NCBI GenBank assembly: GCA_025928545.1
Contig: JAICJH010000005.1
Span: forward strand, 105,502-169,501
Direction of reading: 5' to 3'
Source of the DNA: Bryobacteraceae bacterium
GTDB taxonomy: Bacteria > Acidobacteriota > Terriglobia > Bryobacterales > Bryobacteraceae
Length of the DNA stretch: 64,000 nucleotides
Program-made: the position numbers and the translations under genes
The notes under the pieces: model-generated
The model's database searches: none
Told to the model about the DNA's origin: nothing
What the model saw: the letters and a program-made list of their open reading frames with translations, nothing else
Shown here: positions 51,486 through 61,375 of the stretch, one piece after another
Layout: each line of letters opens with the position of its first letter
Numbering within the stretch: the first letter of the stretch is position 1

Positions 51486-51932
51486 CTACTTCACTCTGAT
51501 GTCGCGCTCGGGCTCCACCTTCGCGCCGAGATCGCCGATTACACAAAACGGCAACGAAACCGCGCCCCAGGCCAGGGTTGCGGGAATCGTCACAAGCCCG
51601 GCCACCGCCGCGGGCGAAAACAGGGCCCGAACTCCCCACGTCAGACCGTTCTGCATGCCGGTCCCTAACGCCCGAACCCGATAGCGCCGCGGTATGATCC
51701 GCAGCTTCGCCACCGCGGCCTTCGCAACTTTGATTGGCTTACCGGTAGTCTCGATTGAGACTTCATTCACGTCGATCCCAACACAGTAACCGTCGATCGT
51801 CTCGCCGGTCTCGGTCGTGATTACGAGTTCGCGATCCTTCGTATGGTGGCAAACTTCCTTCCATGGAAGCTGAAAAGGTTCGGCGCAGAGAGAGACGCTG
51901 GCCAGCAAAAAAAGGGCAAGAGTTCTTTTCAT
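51486..51932 (-). CDS. Hypothetical secreted protein
   Basis: The 148-residue protein has a short signal peptide (KRTLALFLLASVSLCAEPF). A domain with KDRELVITTETGETIDGYCVGI and VSIETTGKPIKVAKAAVAKLRII follows, suggesting a small beta-barrel of the LSm/Sm-like type, and then a hydrophobic stretch (FSPAAVAGLVTIPATLAWGAVSLPFCVIGDLG) that may span a membrane. It lies tail to tail with metW (17-base gap). No function is recognised. Confidence 0.6.
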   Translation of the reverse strand: MKRTLALFLLASVSLCAEPFQLPWKEVCHHTKDRELVITTETGETIDGYCVGIDVNEVSIETTGKPIKVAKAAVAKLRIIPRRYRVRALGTGMQNGLTWGVRALFSPAAVAGLVTIPATLAWGAVSLPFCVIGDLGAKVEPERDIRVK

Positions 51933-51983
51933 AACGACTCCAGAATAGTGTTTCCAGCGGGGCCAGAGCCGCCGGTTGTGGCA

Positions 51984-52856
51984 CTATTTCAAGGCGTCAC
52001 AATCGCACATGCGCTTCAGTTCCGCGATGCTGAAGTCTGAGACGATGCGGAATACTCTGAATTGGCAACCGGCCGGCAACTGATTCGCAGCCACCACATC
52101 CGTGATTGCCAGCGCCCCGGCTTGCGCCCTCTCCTGCCAGCCCGCCAGCGAAGTATCCACCTCGCAAAGCTGTTCCGGTTCAATGCCCACGGCAATCAAC
52201 ACCGCGCGCGACCATCCGCGAAATTCTTTCGATGCGGAAACAATAGTGAGAATTGTGTTCGGCGCGGGACGAGGCTGGCCTTCGAGCGATAACGGAACGG
52301 AGCGCATTCGCAACACAAACAACGGGCTCTCCGGCGGGTATTGCCCGCGAACCGACGCCAGCCGCGTTTGCAGCGTGGCGATCAGGCAATCGGGCCCGGG
52401 TTCGGCGCCGCGTGCGCTCGGGATATCGATCTCCCGTTCCAGAATTTCACGTAATGCAGTCTCCGGCTCCGCAATGAAGATGCGGCCATATTTACGCGGA
52501 TGGATCAGTTGCTCCAGCCGCAACAGGACAACATCGGGATCATGACCCAGTTCGTGCGATTCCCGCAGTAAACGGGCGAGCAATTGATCGAGCGGGTCCC
52601 GATCGGCCGCCTGCGCCTTTTGCGCGCGAACGTACAGGCCGCTTCCCCGGCGCAATTCAAGCCAGCCCTGTTCCAGAAGATTGTGATACGCCGCGCTGAC
52701 CGTGTTGCTGTGGATCTTATGACGGCGCGCTATGGCGCGGATTCCGGGAAGTTTGTCGCCCGCGGGAAGATCTTCGCTGAGTATTCCGAGGATGATCTGC
52801 CGCACAAGCTGTTCGCGGACAGATACCTCGCTGTTTTTTGTAATCCAGAAACGCAC
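51984..52856 (-). CDS. GntR-family transcriptional regulator with C-terminal effector domain
   Basis: The 290-residue protein has an N-terminal winged helix (VSVREQLVRQIILGILSEDL, then RRHKIHSNTVSAAYHNLLEQGW) and about 190 further residues unlike aminotransferase-type MocR domains. A periplasmic-binding-like or other effector fold is possible. It lies immediately downstream of the sodium:solute symporter gene on the same strand (4-base gap), so the two are likely co-transcribed. It probably controls that transporter. Confidence 0.78.
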   Translation of the reverse strand: MRFWITKNSEVSVREQLVRQIILGILSEDLPAGDKLPGIRAIARRHKIHSNTVSAAYHNLLEQGWLELRRGSGLYVRAQKAQAADRDPLDQLLARLLRESHELGHDPDVVLLRLEQLIHPRKYGRIFIAEPETALREILEREIDIPSARGAEPGPDCLIATLQTRLASVRGQYPPESPLFVLRMRSVPLSLEGQPRPAPNTILTIVSASKEFRGWSRAVLIAVGIEPEQLCEVDTSLAGWQERAQAGALAITDVVAANQLPAGCQFRVFRIVSDFSIAELKRMCDCDALK

Positions 52857-52860
52857 GCGC

Positions 52861-54438
52861 TCAACTGAAGTGTACCCAGAGCCCCACGATAAAAGTGGTC
52901 ACCATACCGGTCCAGGCAATGTCCACTTTGTCGAAGAGACGCTTGCCCCCGCCGCCCCATTGCATGGTCAATTCCTTTTCCGCCGCCGCGCTGCGCTGCG
53001 GCTCCAGCAGGCTGATCACTACCATCAGCAGGATGCAGAACAGGAACACAATCACGCTGTAGTTCAGGAAACTGAACTTCACCAAAGCGTTCCAGATACC
53101 GAGGTCCACCTGGAAAGCATCGTGCATTACGTCGAGTATGAAACGGCCCGCGCCGAGCAGGCCCCCGGTAATCAGCGTGGTGAAAGCCGCCCGCGCGGTG
53201 GCGCGCTTCCACAGCACGCCCACCAGGAAAGTGGCGGTAATGGGGGCTCCAATGTAGGCCTGAACGCTTTGCAGGTATTGGTAAATCTCGTTGCTCAGGT
53301 ACTTGATCAGCGGCACCCACAGAATGCTGATGACCACAATGACGCCGGTAGCGATGCGGCCAACGTTGACCAGCCGCCGTTCGCTGGCATGCGGATGGGT
53401 CTTGCGAAAGATATCCATGGTGATCAGCGTCGAGCAGGAATTGAGCACGGAACTCATGGCGGACATGAGCGCGGCAAGCAGCGCGGCAACCATGAGGCCC
53501 ACGAGACCCCGCGGGAGGAGCCGCAGCACCAGCGTCGGATAAGCGTTATCGCCGGTAACGATGGTCGGATATAGTGCTTTGGCGATCAGGCCGGGCAGCA
53601 CCAGAATGAATACAGGCAGGATCTTCAGCGTTGCGCAGAAAAAGGTTCCCTTGCGGGCGTTTTCCACGTCCTTCGCGCTGAGAGTTTTTTGCACGATGGA
53701 TTGATCTGTACACCAGTACCAGATGCCCAGAATCATTGTCCCGAAGAGGGTGCCGACCCAGGGGTAAACAGGATCGCTGGCTGGTTTGATCATGTGGAAG
53801 AAATCGGGCGGCAGGGCGGCCCGGAGACCGGCGAATCCGCCGACGTGAGAGAGGCCCACTGCACTGAGAACCACCGCGCCCGTGATTAAGACGAAAGACT
53901 GAAACAGATCCGTGTAGATCACGGCCTTCAGTCCGCCGGTGATCGTGTAGATGCCGGTCGCGACAACCAGAAGAATCGAAGTCGTCAGGTAATCCCAGCC
54001 CAGCACCGAGCGCATCAGAATGGCGCCGGCAAAAAGATGCACCGAGATCTTCGTGAACACGTACGCGATTAACGAGACCACGGTCAAATACCAGCGGCAG
54101 CGGGAATCGAAGCGCCGTTCCAGGAATTCCGGCATAGTGAAAACTTTCGACTTCAGGTAGTAAGGGACGAAAAGCCAGCCGAGGATAAACAGGCAGAAAC
54201 TGGCCGACCATTCGTAGCAGCCTACGGCCAGGCCGCTGCTGGCGCCAGACCCTGCAAGCCCGATGAAGTGCTCACTGGAAATGTTGGTGGAGAACAGCGA
54301 GGCGCCTACGGCAAACCAGCCGATGCTGTGTCCCGCCAAAAAGTATTCGCTTGTGGTTTCCTTCTGCCGCCGCGAGTGATAGATGCCAATTCCGAAGACG
54401 ACGAGGAAGTAAGCGATGATGACCAGGTTATCGAGCAT
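52861..54438 (-). CDS. Sodium:solute symporter (SSS family)
   Basis: The protein of about 525 residues has 13-14 membrane helices. EYFLAGHSIGWFAVGASLFSTNISSEHFIGL is the characteristic early SSS region, followed by ITGGLKAVIYTDLFQSFVL (family signature) and SSVLNSCSTLITMDIFRK. These carriers import sugars, amino acids or other organic solutes with sodium; this one resembles the SGLT-like branch. The ATG at 54438 is preferred over 54471 because helix 1 starts there. It is followed by the GntR regulator gene. Confidence 0.85.
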   Translation of the reverse strand: MLDNLVIIAYFLVVFGIGIYHSRRQKETTSEYFLAGHSIGWFAVGASLFSTNISSEHFIGLAGSGASSGLAVGCYEWSASFCLFILGWLFVPYYLKSKVFTMPEFLERRFDSRCRWYLTVVSLIAYVFTKISVHLFAGAILMRSVLGWDYLTTSILLVVATGIYTITGGLKAVIYTDLFQSFVLITGAVVLSAVGLSHVGGFAGLRAALPPDFFHMIKPASDPVYPWVGTLFGTMILGIWYWCTDQSIVQKTLSAKDVENARKGTFFCATLKILPVFILVLPGLIAKALYPTIVTGDNAYPTLVLRLLPRGLVGLMVAALLAALMSAMSSVLNSCSTLITMDIFRKTHPHASERRLVNVGRIATGVIVVISILWVPLIKYLSNEIYQYLQSVQAYIGAPITATFLVGVLWKRATARAAFTTLITGGLLGAGRFILDVMHDAFQVDLGIWNALVKFSFLNYSVIVFLFCILLMVVISLLEPQRSAAAEKELTMQWGGGGKRLFDKVDIAWTGMVTTFIVGLWVHFS

Positions 54439-54547
54439 TGGGGAAGCAGCCAATTGTATCGAAGGGCCCAACTTCGCGGCAACATGCGTCGACGCCGACC
54501 CTGCAACTAACTACGACCGCGAAAAACGCCGCGGAGACTGAAGAAAA

Positions 54548-54608
54548 GACCTTATCGGCGTGTATCGGCGTGAATCGGCGGCTATTTGGGTTTTTTCCGC
54601 AACCTGCT
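54548..54608. repeat. Dispersed ~60-base repeat, copy 1
   Basis: This stretch contains the tandem ATCGGCGTG...ATCGGCGTGAATCG and a T-rich end (GGGTTTTTTCCGC), and matches 57540-57599 over nearly its whole length. It lies between the symporter start and the lepA stop codon and is non-coding. Confidence 0.85.
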
Positions 54609-56423
54609 TTAGTCGTCGTTTCCGGAATCGCCGACCTTGAGCACCGCGAGAAAAGCTTCCTGCGGAATATCCACGCGACCCACACGCTTCATCCGCTTTT
54701 TGCCTTCCTTCTGCTTTTCAAGAAGCTTCCGCTTTCTCGAAATATCGCCGCCGTAGCATTTCGCGATGACGTTCTTCCGGATGGCCGAAATGGTCTCGCG
54801 CGCGATAATCTTCTGGCCGATCGCCGCCTGAAGCGCAATTTCGAACATCTGGCGCGGAATCAGTTTGCGCATTCGCTCGATCAGGGTTTTTCCCCGGTCG
54901 TAGGCATAATCGCGATGCACAATCAGGGAAAGGGCATCCACCGGTTCGCCGGCGATCAGCACGTCGAGCCGCACCATCGGCGAGACCCGGAACCCAGCCA
55001 GGTGATAATCCAGCGAGGCATACCCACGCGACACACTTTTCAGTTTGTCGTAGAAATCCATCACGACTTCGTTGAGAGGCATTTCGTACGTCAGCATGAC
55101 GCGGCCCGACCCAATGTATTCGAACTTCTTCTGCACGCCGCGCTTGTCTTCCAGCAGAGCAAGGATGCCGCCCAGATATTCCTCGCGTGTGATTACCGCC
55201 GCATCGATAATCGGCTCTTCGATTTTTTCGATTTCCGTCGGTGTGGGGAACTTAGTTGGATTGTCCACCTCAATGAGTTCGCCCTTGGTCGTCGTGATGC
55301 GGTATCGAACACCGGGCGCAGTGGTGATCAGGTCGATATTGAACTCGCGTTCCAGCCGCTCCTGAACGATTTCGAGGTGCAGCAGCCCAAGAAATCCGCA
55401 GCGAAACCCGAAGCCAAGCGCCACCGAGTTTTCCGGTTCGAAGCTCATCGCGCTGTCGTTCAGCTGGAGCTTTTGCAGCGCGTCGCGTAAAAGTCCGTGC
55501 TCGTGAGACTCCACCGGATAAAGTCCGGCAAACACCATCGGCTTGATTTCTTCGAAACCGGGCAGCGGTTCGGCGGCCGGATTTACCGCATCCGTCACCG
55601 TGTCGCCGATCTTGGCATCCGCCACGTTTTTGATGTTGGCGTAAATGTAGCCAACCTCGCCGGCGACGAGTTCGGGCAGCGGAATCGCTTTGGGCGACTG
55701 ATATCCCAAACCTTCCACGTCGAACTGCTGCCCGTTGGCCCAAAGCTTGATGCGTTGGTTCATGCGCAGCTTGCCGTCGATCACGCGCACCAGCACGATA
55801 ACTCCGCGGTACGGATCGAACCAGGAATCGAAAATCAGGGCGCGGAGTGGTTTGTCGGCGTCGCCCGAAGGAGCGGGAACGCGTTTAACGATCGCTTCCA
55901 GAATTTCGTGAATCCCGACCCCTTGTTTCGCGCTGCACAAAATCGCATCGCTGGCGTCGATTCCAATCACTTCTTCAATCTGCTCCCGGACGCGCTCTGG
56001 TTCCGCCGCCGGCAGATCGATCTTGTTGATTACCGGAATAATTTCAAGATTGTGCTTCAAGGCGAGGTAAGTATTCGCGAGGGTCTGGGCTTCCACTCCC
56101 TGTGAGGCATCCACAATCAGCAACGCGCCTTCGCACGCCTGCAGGCTGCGCGAAACTTCGTAAGAAAAATCGACGTGGCCCGGCGTATCGATCAGGTTGA
56201 GCTGATACATTTGCCCGTCGTCGGCCTTATAGTCCAGCCGGACGGCGTGCGCTTTAATGGTGATGCCGCGCTCGCGTTCCAGATCCATGGAATCGAGCAC
56301 CTGCTCCATCATTTCGCGCTTGGAAAGCGCGCCGGTCGTTTCGAGCAGACGGTCGGCCAGAGTGCTCTTGCCGTGGTCGATATGCGCGATGATAGAGAAA
56401 TTGCGGATGAATGCGGGGACCAT
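54609..56423 (-). CDS. lepA: Elongation factor 4 (back-translocating GTPase)
   Basis: The protein of about 604 residues carries the GTPase motifs of LepA: G1 [15 protein letters not shown] near the start, G3 [14 protein letters not shown], and [13 protein letters not shown] (G4). Domains similar to EF-G follow, and the C-terminal LepA-specific region has [18 protein letters not shown]. It acts on stalled ribosomes. ATG 56423 gives the standard length; the upstream in-frame ATG at 56519 would overlap the divergent ribH. Confidence 0.95.
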   Translation of the reverse strand: MVPAFIRNFSIIAHIDHGKSTLADRLLETTGALSKREMMEQVLDSMDLERERGITIKAHAVRLDYKADDGQMYQLNLIDTPGHVDFSYEVSRSLQACEGALLIVDASQGVEAQTLANTYLALKHNLEIIPVINKIDLPAAEPERVREQIEEVIGIDASDAILCSAKQGVGIHEILEAIVKRVPAPSGDADKPLRALIFDSWFDPYRGVIVLVRVIDGKLRMNQRIKLWANGQQFDVEGLGYQSPKAIPLPELVAGEVGYIYANIKNVADAKIGDTVTDAVNPAAEPLPGFEEIKPMVFAGLYPVESHEHGLLRDALQKLQLNDSAMSFEPENSVALGFGFRCGFLGLLHLEIVQERLEREFNIDLITTAPGVRYRITTTKGELIEVDNPTKFPTPTEIEKIEEPIIDAAVITREEYLGGILALLEDKRGVQKKFEYIGSGRVMLTYEMPLNEVVMDFYDKLKSVSRGYASLDYHLAGFRVSPMVRLDVLIAGEPVDALSLIVHRDYAYDRGKTLIERMRKLIPRQMFEIALQAAIGQKIIARETISAIRKNVIAKCYGGDISRKRKLLEKQKEGKKRMKRVGRVDIPQEAFLAVLKVGDSGNDD

Positions 56424-56511
56424 GCGGTAAGATAGGGCTGAATCTTCGATTATCCCATAGGCGCGGAACCCCTGCGAATATTGGTCGATCTGGCCTGGGA
56501 ATACCTGACTC

Positions 56512-57045
56512 ATGAGCAATGAAACTTATACTCCGCCGGCTGGCGGCACGGAAACCGGCAATGGAAAGCTCAGCGCCGAAGGACTGCGTCTTGCCGTTGT
56601 GGTGAGCCGCTTCAACAGTTTTGTGACAGACCGTCTGCGCGAAGGCGCTCTCGAAGCCATCGCACAGGCTGGCGGAACGATTTCCGAAGCCGACATCATC
56701 AGCATTCCCGGCGCGTGGGAATTTCCAGTGATCGTGCGCGCCATCGCGGGCCGCTACGACGCCATTATTTGCCTGGGCGCGGTAATTCGCGGCGACACCC
56801 CCCATTTCGACTACGTGGCCGGGGAAGCGGCGCGTGGAATTGCCGATGCGTCGACTGCGACCGGTATTCCGATGGCATTCGGCATTTTGACGACGAACAC
56901 CGTTGAGCAGGCGACCGATCGCGCGGGCGGCAAGCATGGCAACAAAGGTTTTGACGCCGCCATGACCGCCATCGAAATGGCGCGTTTGCTCCAGCGGGTG
57001 AAGCCGCACAGGTTCAAACAACGCAAGCGGCGGATGCATCAATAA
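56512..57045 (+). CDS. ribH: 6,7-dimethyl-8-ribityllumazine synthase
   Basis: The 177-residue enzyme makes the riboflavin precursor lumazine from a butanone phosphate and a ribitylaminouracil. [19 protein letters not shown] (substrate phosphate/aromatic region), [14 protein letters not shown] and [16 protein letters not shown] (with the catalytic histidine) are diagnostic. The polar first 20 residues and basic C-terminal tail ([14 protein letters not shown]) extend the usual core. Its stop overlaps the nusB start (TAATG), a common arrangement. Confidence 0.93.
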   Translation: MSNETYTPPAGGTETGNGKLSAEGLRLAVVVSRFNSFVTDRLREGALEAIAQAGGTISEADIISIPGAWEFPVIVRAIAGRYDAIICLGAVIRGDTPHFDYVAGEAARGIADASTATGIPMAFGILTTNTVEQATDRAGGKHGNKGFDAAMTAIEMARLLQRVKPHRFKQRKRRMHQ

Positions 57046-57485
57046 TGGCCAGGCACAAAGCGCGGGAACAAACGCTGCAAATGCTTTTCGAGTGGGATCT
57101 GCGCCGCAGACCGCTCGATGAGATCTCTCGTGGTTATTATGAATCGCTGCTGGTAAGCGAGGATTCTGTGGCGAAACCGCGCCCCGACGCCTTCGCTCAG
57201 AATCTTCTCCAGGGCGTTACCGGCGAGGTCACTACACTCGACGAGTTGATTGCCCGGCATGCGGAGAACTGGCGCATCGAGCGAATGCCTACCGTTGACC
57301 GCAACGTCCTGCGAATTGCGGTATACGAAATGTTGCGGACCGATACGCCTGCCGCAATTGTGATCGATGAGGCGCTGGAACTGGCCCGCCGCTTCGCCGG
57401 CGAAGAGTCGGTCCAGTTTGTGAACGGAGTACTCGACGCCATTCGCAAAGAGCTTCCCGCAAAACTGCCCTTAGCAGGATGCTGA
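57045..57485 (+). CDS. nusB: Transcription antitermination factor NusB
   Basis: The 146-residue all-helical protein has RHKAREQTLQMLFEWDLR at the start and NVLRIAVYEML in the second half, matching NusB. It joins NusE, NusA and NusG on boxA RNA to prevent termination in ribosomal RNA operons. Translation is coupled to ribH through a one-base overlap. A dispersed repeat follows its stop codon. Confidence 0.92.
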   Translation: MARHKAREQTLQMLFEWDLRRRPLDEISRGYYESLLVSEDSVAKPRPDAFAQNLLQGVTGEVTTLDELIARHAENWRIERMPTVDRNVLRIAVYEMLRTDTPAAIVIDEALELARRFAGEESVQFVNGVLDAIRKELPAKLPLAGC

Positions 57486-57539
57486 AAACGCAGTGATATC
57501 GCATGTGTTCCCCAGCAGCGGATCAAGGCCGAAAATAAA

Positions 57540-57599
57540 GGCCTTATCGGCGTGCATCGGCGTGAATCGTGGGCCATTTGGTTTTTTCTGCACCTGTTA
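57540..57599. repeat. Dispersed ~60-base repeat, copy 2
   Basis: Same core as copy 1 at 54548-54608 (CCTTATCGGCGTG...ATCGGCGTGAATCG...GGTTTTTTCTGC) with a few mismatches, in the same orientation on the + strand. It lies between nusB and the next gene. Confidence 0.85.
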
Positions 57600-57644
57600 G
57601 GTTAGGCAGCTGATTTCCTGCCAACTGCCGCTTTCCCGATACGT

Positions 57645-58481
57645 ATGGCTTGTGTGAAGCCGCGTCTTCTTTTGCTGTTGATTCCCCTGCTCGCCTCCGC
57701 ACAGACCGCGCAGGACATTATGGCGAAGGTCGCAATCAACCAGGAACGGGCGGAAAGTGCTCGGGCAGGCTTTGTTTACCGGCAGGACGTCCTGGTGCGC
57801 CTGCAACGCACCGATGGCAAACTGGCCCGCGAAGAAGATCGCGAATACACAGTCACCCCGGCGGCCGATGGCATCCAACGCGCACTGGTTCATTTTTCAG
57901 GCAAATACGGCATCAAGAGCAAGGAATTTTCATTCTCCGAACCGGGCGAGCATTACCGCGGCACGGACATCGATGCCGACATTGTGAAGAGCCTCGCCGA
58001 TTCGTTCGGAAATGGCGAGGATTCGCGGGATGGCGTGAATCAGGATCTTTTCCCGCTCGCCGCCAATAAGCAAAAGGGCTACTCATTCGTTCTCGCGGGC
58101 GAAGAGAAGTACCACAACCACGACGTCTATCGAATCACCTTTGAACCACGCCAAAAGGACAAGCTCGCGGATGAACACGACGCACACTGGGCAGGCGAAG
58201 CGCTGATCGATAAAACCGACTTTGCGCCGGTGCTGATCACCACGCATCTCGCCCGCGGCATTCCGATTGTCGTGAAAACACTGCTGGGAACGAATCTCCA
58301 GCAGATCGGCTTCAAGATCGTCTACGAGAGATTCGACGATGGCCTCTGGTTCCCGGTGAACTACAGCGGCGAACTGAAGATGCGCATCCTTTTCATGTAC
58401 GCCCGCACGGTCTCACTCAAACTCGTGAATTCGGAATTCAAACGCGCGGACGTAAAATCGACGATTACCTTCGAAAAATAA
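57645..58481 (+). CDS. Secreted protein, LolA/LppX-like fold possible
   Basis: The 278-residue protein has a signal peptide (KPRLLLLLIPLLASAQ), then TAQDIMAKVAINQERAES and a series of beta strands (FVYRQDVLVRLQRTDGK, DVYRITFEPRQKD, GLWFPVNYSGELKM). The strand pattern resembles outer-membrane lipoprotein-sorting proteins and related half-barrels, but no diagnostic motif is present. It is convergent with nuoB; the two stop codons are adjacent. Function unknown. Confidence 0.6.
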   Translation: MACVKPRLLLLLIPLLASAQTAQDIMAKVAINQERAESARAGFVYRQDVLVRLQRTDGKLAREEDREYTVTPAADGIQRALVHFSGKYGIKSKEFSFSEPGEHYRGTDIDADIVKSLADSFGNGEDSRDGVNQDLFPLAANKQKGYSFVLAGEEKYHNHDVYRITFEPRQKDKLADEHDAHWAGEALIDKTDFAPVLITTHLARGIPIVVKTLLGTNLQQIGFKIVYERFDDGLWFPVNYSGELKMRILFMYARTVSLKLVNSEFKRADVKSTITFEK

Positions 58482-59030
58482 TTACGCGAGGTTCAGGGCC
58501 TGTTTGAGCGCGCCCGACGAGTTGCCGATCTTTTCCTGCAACAGCATGATCGCCTGGATCAACTGCTCCGGACGTGGCGGGCAACCCGGTACAAAGACAT
58601 CCACCGGAATTACCTGATTCACCGGCACCAGCGCATAATTATTGAATACGCCCGTCGAAGTCGCGCAGGCTCCCATCGAAATCACCCACTTGGGTTCGGG
58701 CATCTGCTGATACAGGTGCCGGATCACAGGCGCCATCTTGTTCGAAACCCGCCCCGCTATGATCATCAGATCGCTCTGCCGCGGCGAACCGCGAAATACC
58801 TCGGCGCCGAAGCGTGAAATATCGAAACGAGACGCGCTCATCGACATCATTTCGATCGCGCAGCAGGCCAGTCCGAACGCCATCGGCCAGATGGAATTCT
58901 TGCGGCCCCAGTTGATCACGCTGTCGAGCGTCGTCGTGAAGACGCCGGATTGCAGCAGGGCCTGATCCATGCTCTCGTTATCGATGTGCGAGAAGAGTTC
59001 TACCGGGCCACTGGCCAGCATTGTGCTCAT
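58482..59030 (-). CDS. nuoB: NADH-quinone oxidoreductase subunit B
   Basis: The 182-residue protein holds iron-sulfur cluster N2 of complex I. The ligand cysteines are in [17 protein letters not shown] and [10 protein letters not shown]. These, with [13 protein letters not shown] and [10 protein letters not shown], identify NuoB. ATG 59030 (with another at 59021) is preferred over the longer frame at 59072, which would approach the divergent gene. No other nuo genes are in the window, so it is isolated from the operon. Confidence 0.92.
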   Translation of the reverse strand: MSTMLASGPVELFSHIDNESMDQALLQSGVFTTTLDSVINWGRKNSIWPMAFGLACCAIEMMSMSASRFDISRFGAEVFRGSPRQSDLMIIAGRVSNKMAPVIRHLYQQMPEPKWVISMGACATSTGVFNNYALVPVNQVIPVDVFVPGCPPRPEQLIQAIMLLQEKIGNSSGALKQALNLA

Positions 59031-59092
59031 GGTTCCATTGTGCCATGGCACTGTCCGGTATAGTCTCGTCACCCGGTTGATACACTGAGGCT

Positions 59093-59449
59093 GTGCCCAA
59101 AGGTCTCAGACGACTCATCTTGTGGGACTATCCGCGCGGAGTCTGGCAATACGACATTATCTGCGCCCTGATTCTTTTGTTCATCTTCGCTTCGCCCACC
59201 CGATGGTTCAACGATCAGCCCCGCATCCCGAACGCCGCACAGATTACTTCGCTCCCCGCGCAACCCGGCGAATCGGCTTTCTGGATCGATACTGGCCTCG
59301 TCACCTCGATTCCTGAAGAAAAGCGCCTCGATGAACTGGGCAAGATCCTGACCGCCCGCACCCGAAAACAGCACGTGATGACCCGCATCGAGCCGATTTA
59401 CGATGCCGACAAAGAACTAAAGGGTTACATGGCGTTTTCCAAACCCTAA
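59093..59449 (+). CDS. Small single-helix membrane protein
   Basis: The 118-residue protein has a GTG start, a cytoplasmic basic N terminus ([14 protein letters not shown]) and one transmembrane helix ([20 protein letters not shown]). A soluble domain with [23 protein letters not shown] follows. It is divergent from nuoB, and the secreted LolA-like gene follows 75 bases later. No family is recognised; it may be a membrane anchor linked to the LolA-like protein (inference). Confidence 0.55.
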   Translation: MPKGLRRLILWDYPRGVWQYDIICALILLFIFASPTRWFNDQPRIPNAAQITSLPAQPGESAFWIDTGLVTSIPEEKRLDELGKILTARTRKQHVMTRIEPIYDADKELKGYMAFSKP

Positions 59450-59524
59450 ACCTTTACATTATTGAGAACAAAGGGCGTACCCATGCTGAACCTCTCCAGC
59501 GTCACATTAGCAGGGCTATCCACG

Positions 59525-60208
59525 ATGCGTCGATTAACCTTCACCCTGAGCGTTTCCATCCTGGCCGGGGCGCTGCTCTGCCCGGCCGCGGATGACCCCC
59601 TTAATGCTGTCTATGCCCGTCTGGATGCGGCCGCGAAGAACTTTAAGGGAATCGCAGCCGATATTACTGATATCGAACACCATGCTCTGGTTCCCGACAG
59701 CGACGACGTGGCCAACGGCACAATCAAATTACTGCGCGTCAATCCAACCACCACCAAAGCTCTTATGGCAGTAAAGGGCGACACAGGCGACATGGTTTTA
59801 TCGCTGGACGGACACAAGGGCCGGTCCTGGAACCGCAAGACGAACATTGTTGATGAAATGGATCTCGGCGACAAACAGGCAACGTTGAATCAGCTATTGC
59901 TGCTCGGCTTCGGTGGAACCAGCGCGGAACTGAAGAATGCATACGAAATAAGTTATGTGGGCGAAGAAAAGCTGAACGGCCAGCAAACATCCCACATCAA
60001 ACTGGTGCCTAAATCCGCCGAGACCAGGCGCTCGTACAAACAGGCGGATCTGTGGTTTACCGAAAACGGGCTGGTCGCGCAGCAGAAGTTTCTGTTTCCC
60101 AGCGGCGATACGCGTCTGATGAAGTACAGCAATGTGAAGCCAGGAGCCATTCCTGCAAAGGATCTGGAATTACAACTTCCGAAGAACGCCACCATCCAGA
60201 AGCACTGA
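59525..60208 (+). CDS. LolA-like periplasmic protein
   Basis: From ATG 59525 the protein has about 227 residues, with a signal peptide (RRLTFTLSVSILAGALLCPA). A fold typical of outer-membrane lipoprotein carrier relatives follows: LNAVYARLDAAAKNFKGIAADITDIEHHA, KALMAVKGDTGDMVLSLDG and ADLWFTENGLVAQQKFLFP. LolA carries lipoproteins across the periplasm, but many acidobacterial relatives have no assigned cargo. Upstream in-frame starts at 59462 and 59483 are possible. It is followed 11 bases later by an acyltransferase gene. Confidence 0.7.
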   Translation: MRRLTFTLSVSILAGALLCPAADDPLNAVYARLDAAAKNFKGIAADITDIEHHALVPDSDDVANGTIKLLRVNPTTTKALMAVKGDTGDMVLSLDGHKGRSWNRKTNIVDEMDLGDKQATLNQLLLLGFGGTSAELKNAYEISYVGEEKLNGQQTSHIKLVPKSAETRRSYKQADLWFTENGLVAQQKFLFPSGDTRLMKYSNVKPGAIPAKDLELQLPKNATIQKH

Positions 60209-60219
60209 CACCGACCCGA

Positions 60220-61329
60220 ATGAAGGCCCCGTCTCAACGCCTGGCTTATCTCGACTGGATGCGCGGACTCGCAGCCATCACCATGCTGCAGGGCCATGTC
60301 TTCCATTCTTTTCTCCGCGACGACCTGCGCTCCGGCGGCCCTTATCTGGCCTCGCAATTCATCGGGGGCATGCCCCCCGCCGTTTTCATGTTCCTGCTCG
60401 GCGTCACGTTTGCGTTCGGCATGGATAGTCAGGAGCGAAAAGGCGCAACGGCGTCCGGCCGCTTCCGAGCGGCACTGAAACGCACCGGCCAAATCTTCGC
60501 ACTCGCCGCCGCGTTTCGTCTCCAGATGTGGATCGTCTCCATCGACAAAAGCCCCTGGACGGACCTGCTGCGCGTCGATGTCCTAAACACCATGGCCTTC
60601 GCGCTGCTGGTGCTCTCGGTCATGGCGGTCTTCCGAACAGCCGAAAGAGTGCGGCTCTGCGCAATTCTCGGCGTGCTGATTGCAGCCGCCGGACCAGTGG
60701 TTTCCTCTCTCAATTGGGATGCGGTTCCGCCTCTGGTAAAACACTACTTGGCGCCCGACACGTTCTACTTCGGCTTCTTTCCCTGGGCCGCATTCGTCGC
60801 GTTCGGCATGAGCGCAGGCAGCCTTTTGCGCCAGTTGAATCGCGATCAGGTGGGCACCGCCATGCAGTGGCTGGGGGGCGCCGGCGTCACTCTCGCCTTC
60901 GGAGCGTGGTTCGCCTCGAATCTATCGTTCTCCGTCTATCCACACGTGGATTACTGGAAGGACAGTCCGGCCCTGATCTTCGTCAAGCTGGGCGTCCTGC
61001 TGATCATCCTGTCGTTTTCCTACGTCTGGAATCTCGGGCTGCGCCCGGGCCAGTGGAGCGTGGTCCGGCAGTTCGGCATCACCAGTCTGCTGGTTTATTG
61101 GGTCCACGTGGAACTGGTCTACGGCAGATCCCTTTGGTTTCTCAAAGAGAATCTGACTCTGCCACAAACCATCGCCGCCGCCATCGCGGTCACCTTCACC
61201 ATGCTCGGCGTATCCCTGCTGCGCACCAACTGGACAGCGGTACGCCAGTGGGTACGCCAACCCGGCTGGAAGCTTGCCGAACCAGCGTGGTTCGCAAAAT
61301 CCGAGCCGACCGAAGCTTCCGGCGACTGA
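60220..61329 (+). CDS. HGSNAT-like membrane acyltransferase (DUF1624 type)
   Basis: The protein of about 369 residues has about ten membrane helices and starts RLAYLDWMRGLAAITMLQGHVFHSF, the hallmark of heparan-alpha-glucosaminide N-acetyltransferase-like proteins, in which the histidine of the first helix takes the acetyl group. GGMPPAVFMFLLGVTFAFG follows. The bacterial members probably acetylate or transfer acyl groups onto cell-surface glycans; substrate unknown. ATG 60220 is chosen because the family motif begins right after it. Confidence 0.75.
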   Translation: MKAPSQRLAYLDWMRGLAAITMLQGHVFHSFLRDDLRSGGPYLASQFIGGMPPAVFMFLLGVTFAFGMDSQERKGATASGRFRAALKRTGQIFALAAAFRLQMWIVSIDKSPWTDLLRVDVLNTMAFALLVLSVMAVFRTAERVRLCAILGVLIAAAGPVVSSLNWDAVPPLVKHYLAPDTFYFGFFPWAAFVAFGMSAGSLLRQLNRDQVGTAMQWLGGAGVTLAFGAWFASNLSFSVYPHVDYWKDSPALIFVKLGVLLIILSFSYVWNLGLRPGQWSVVRQFGITSLLVYWVHVELVYGRSLWFLKENLTLPQTIAAAIAVTFTMLGVSLLRTNWTAVRQWVRQPGWKLAEPAWFAKSEPTEASGD

Positions 61330-61375
61330 AAACCCGGCCTCCGTTTCCGAGCTAACATAAAAGCGGGGCTTTTCT

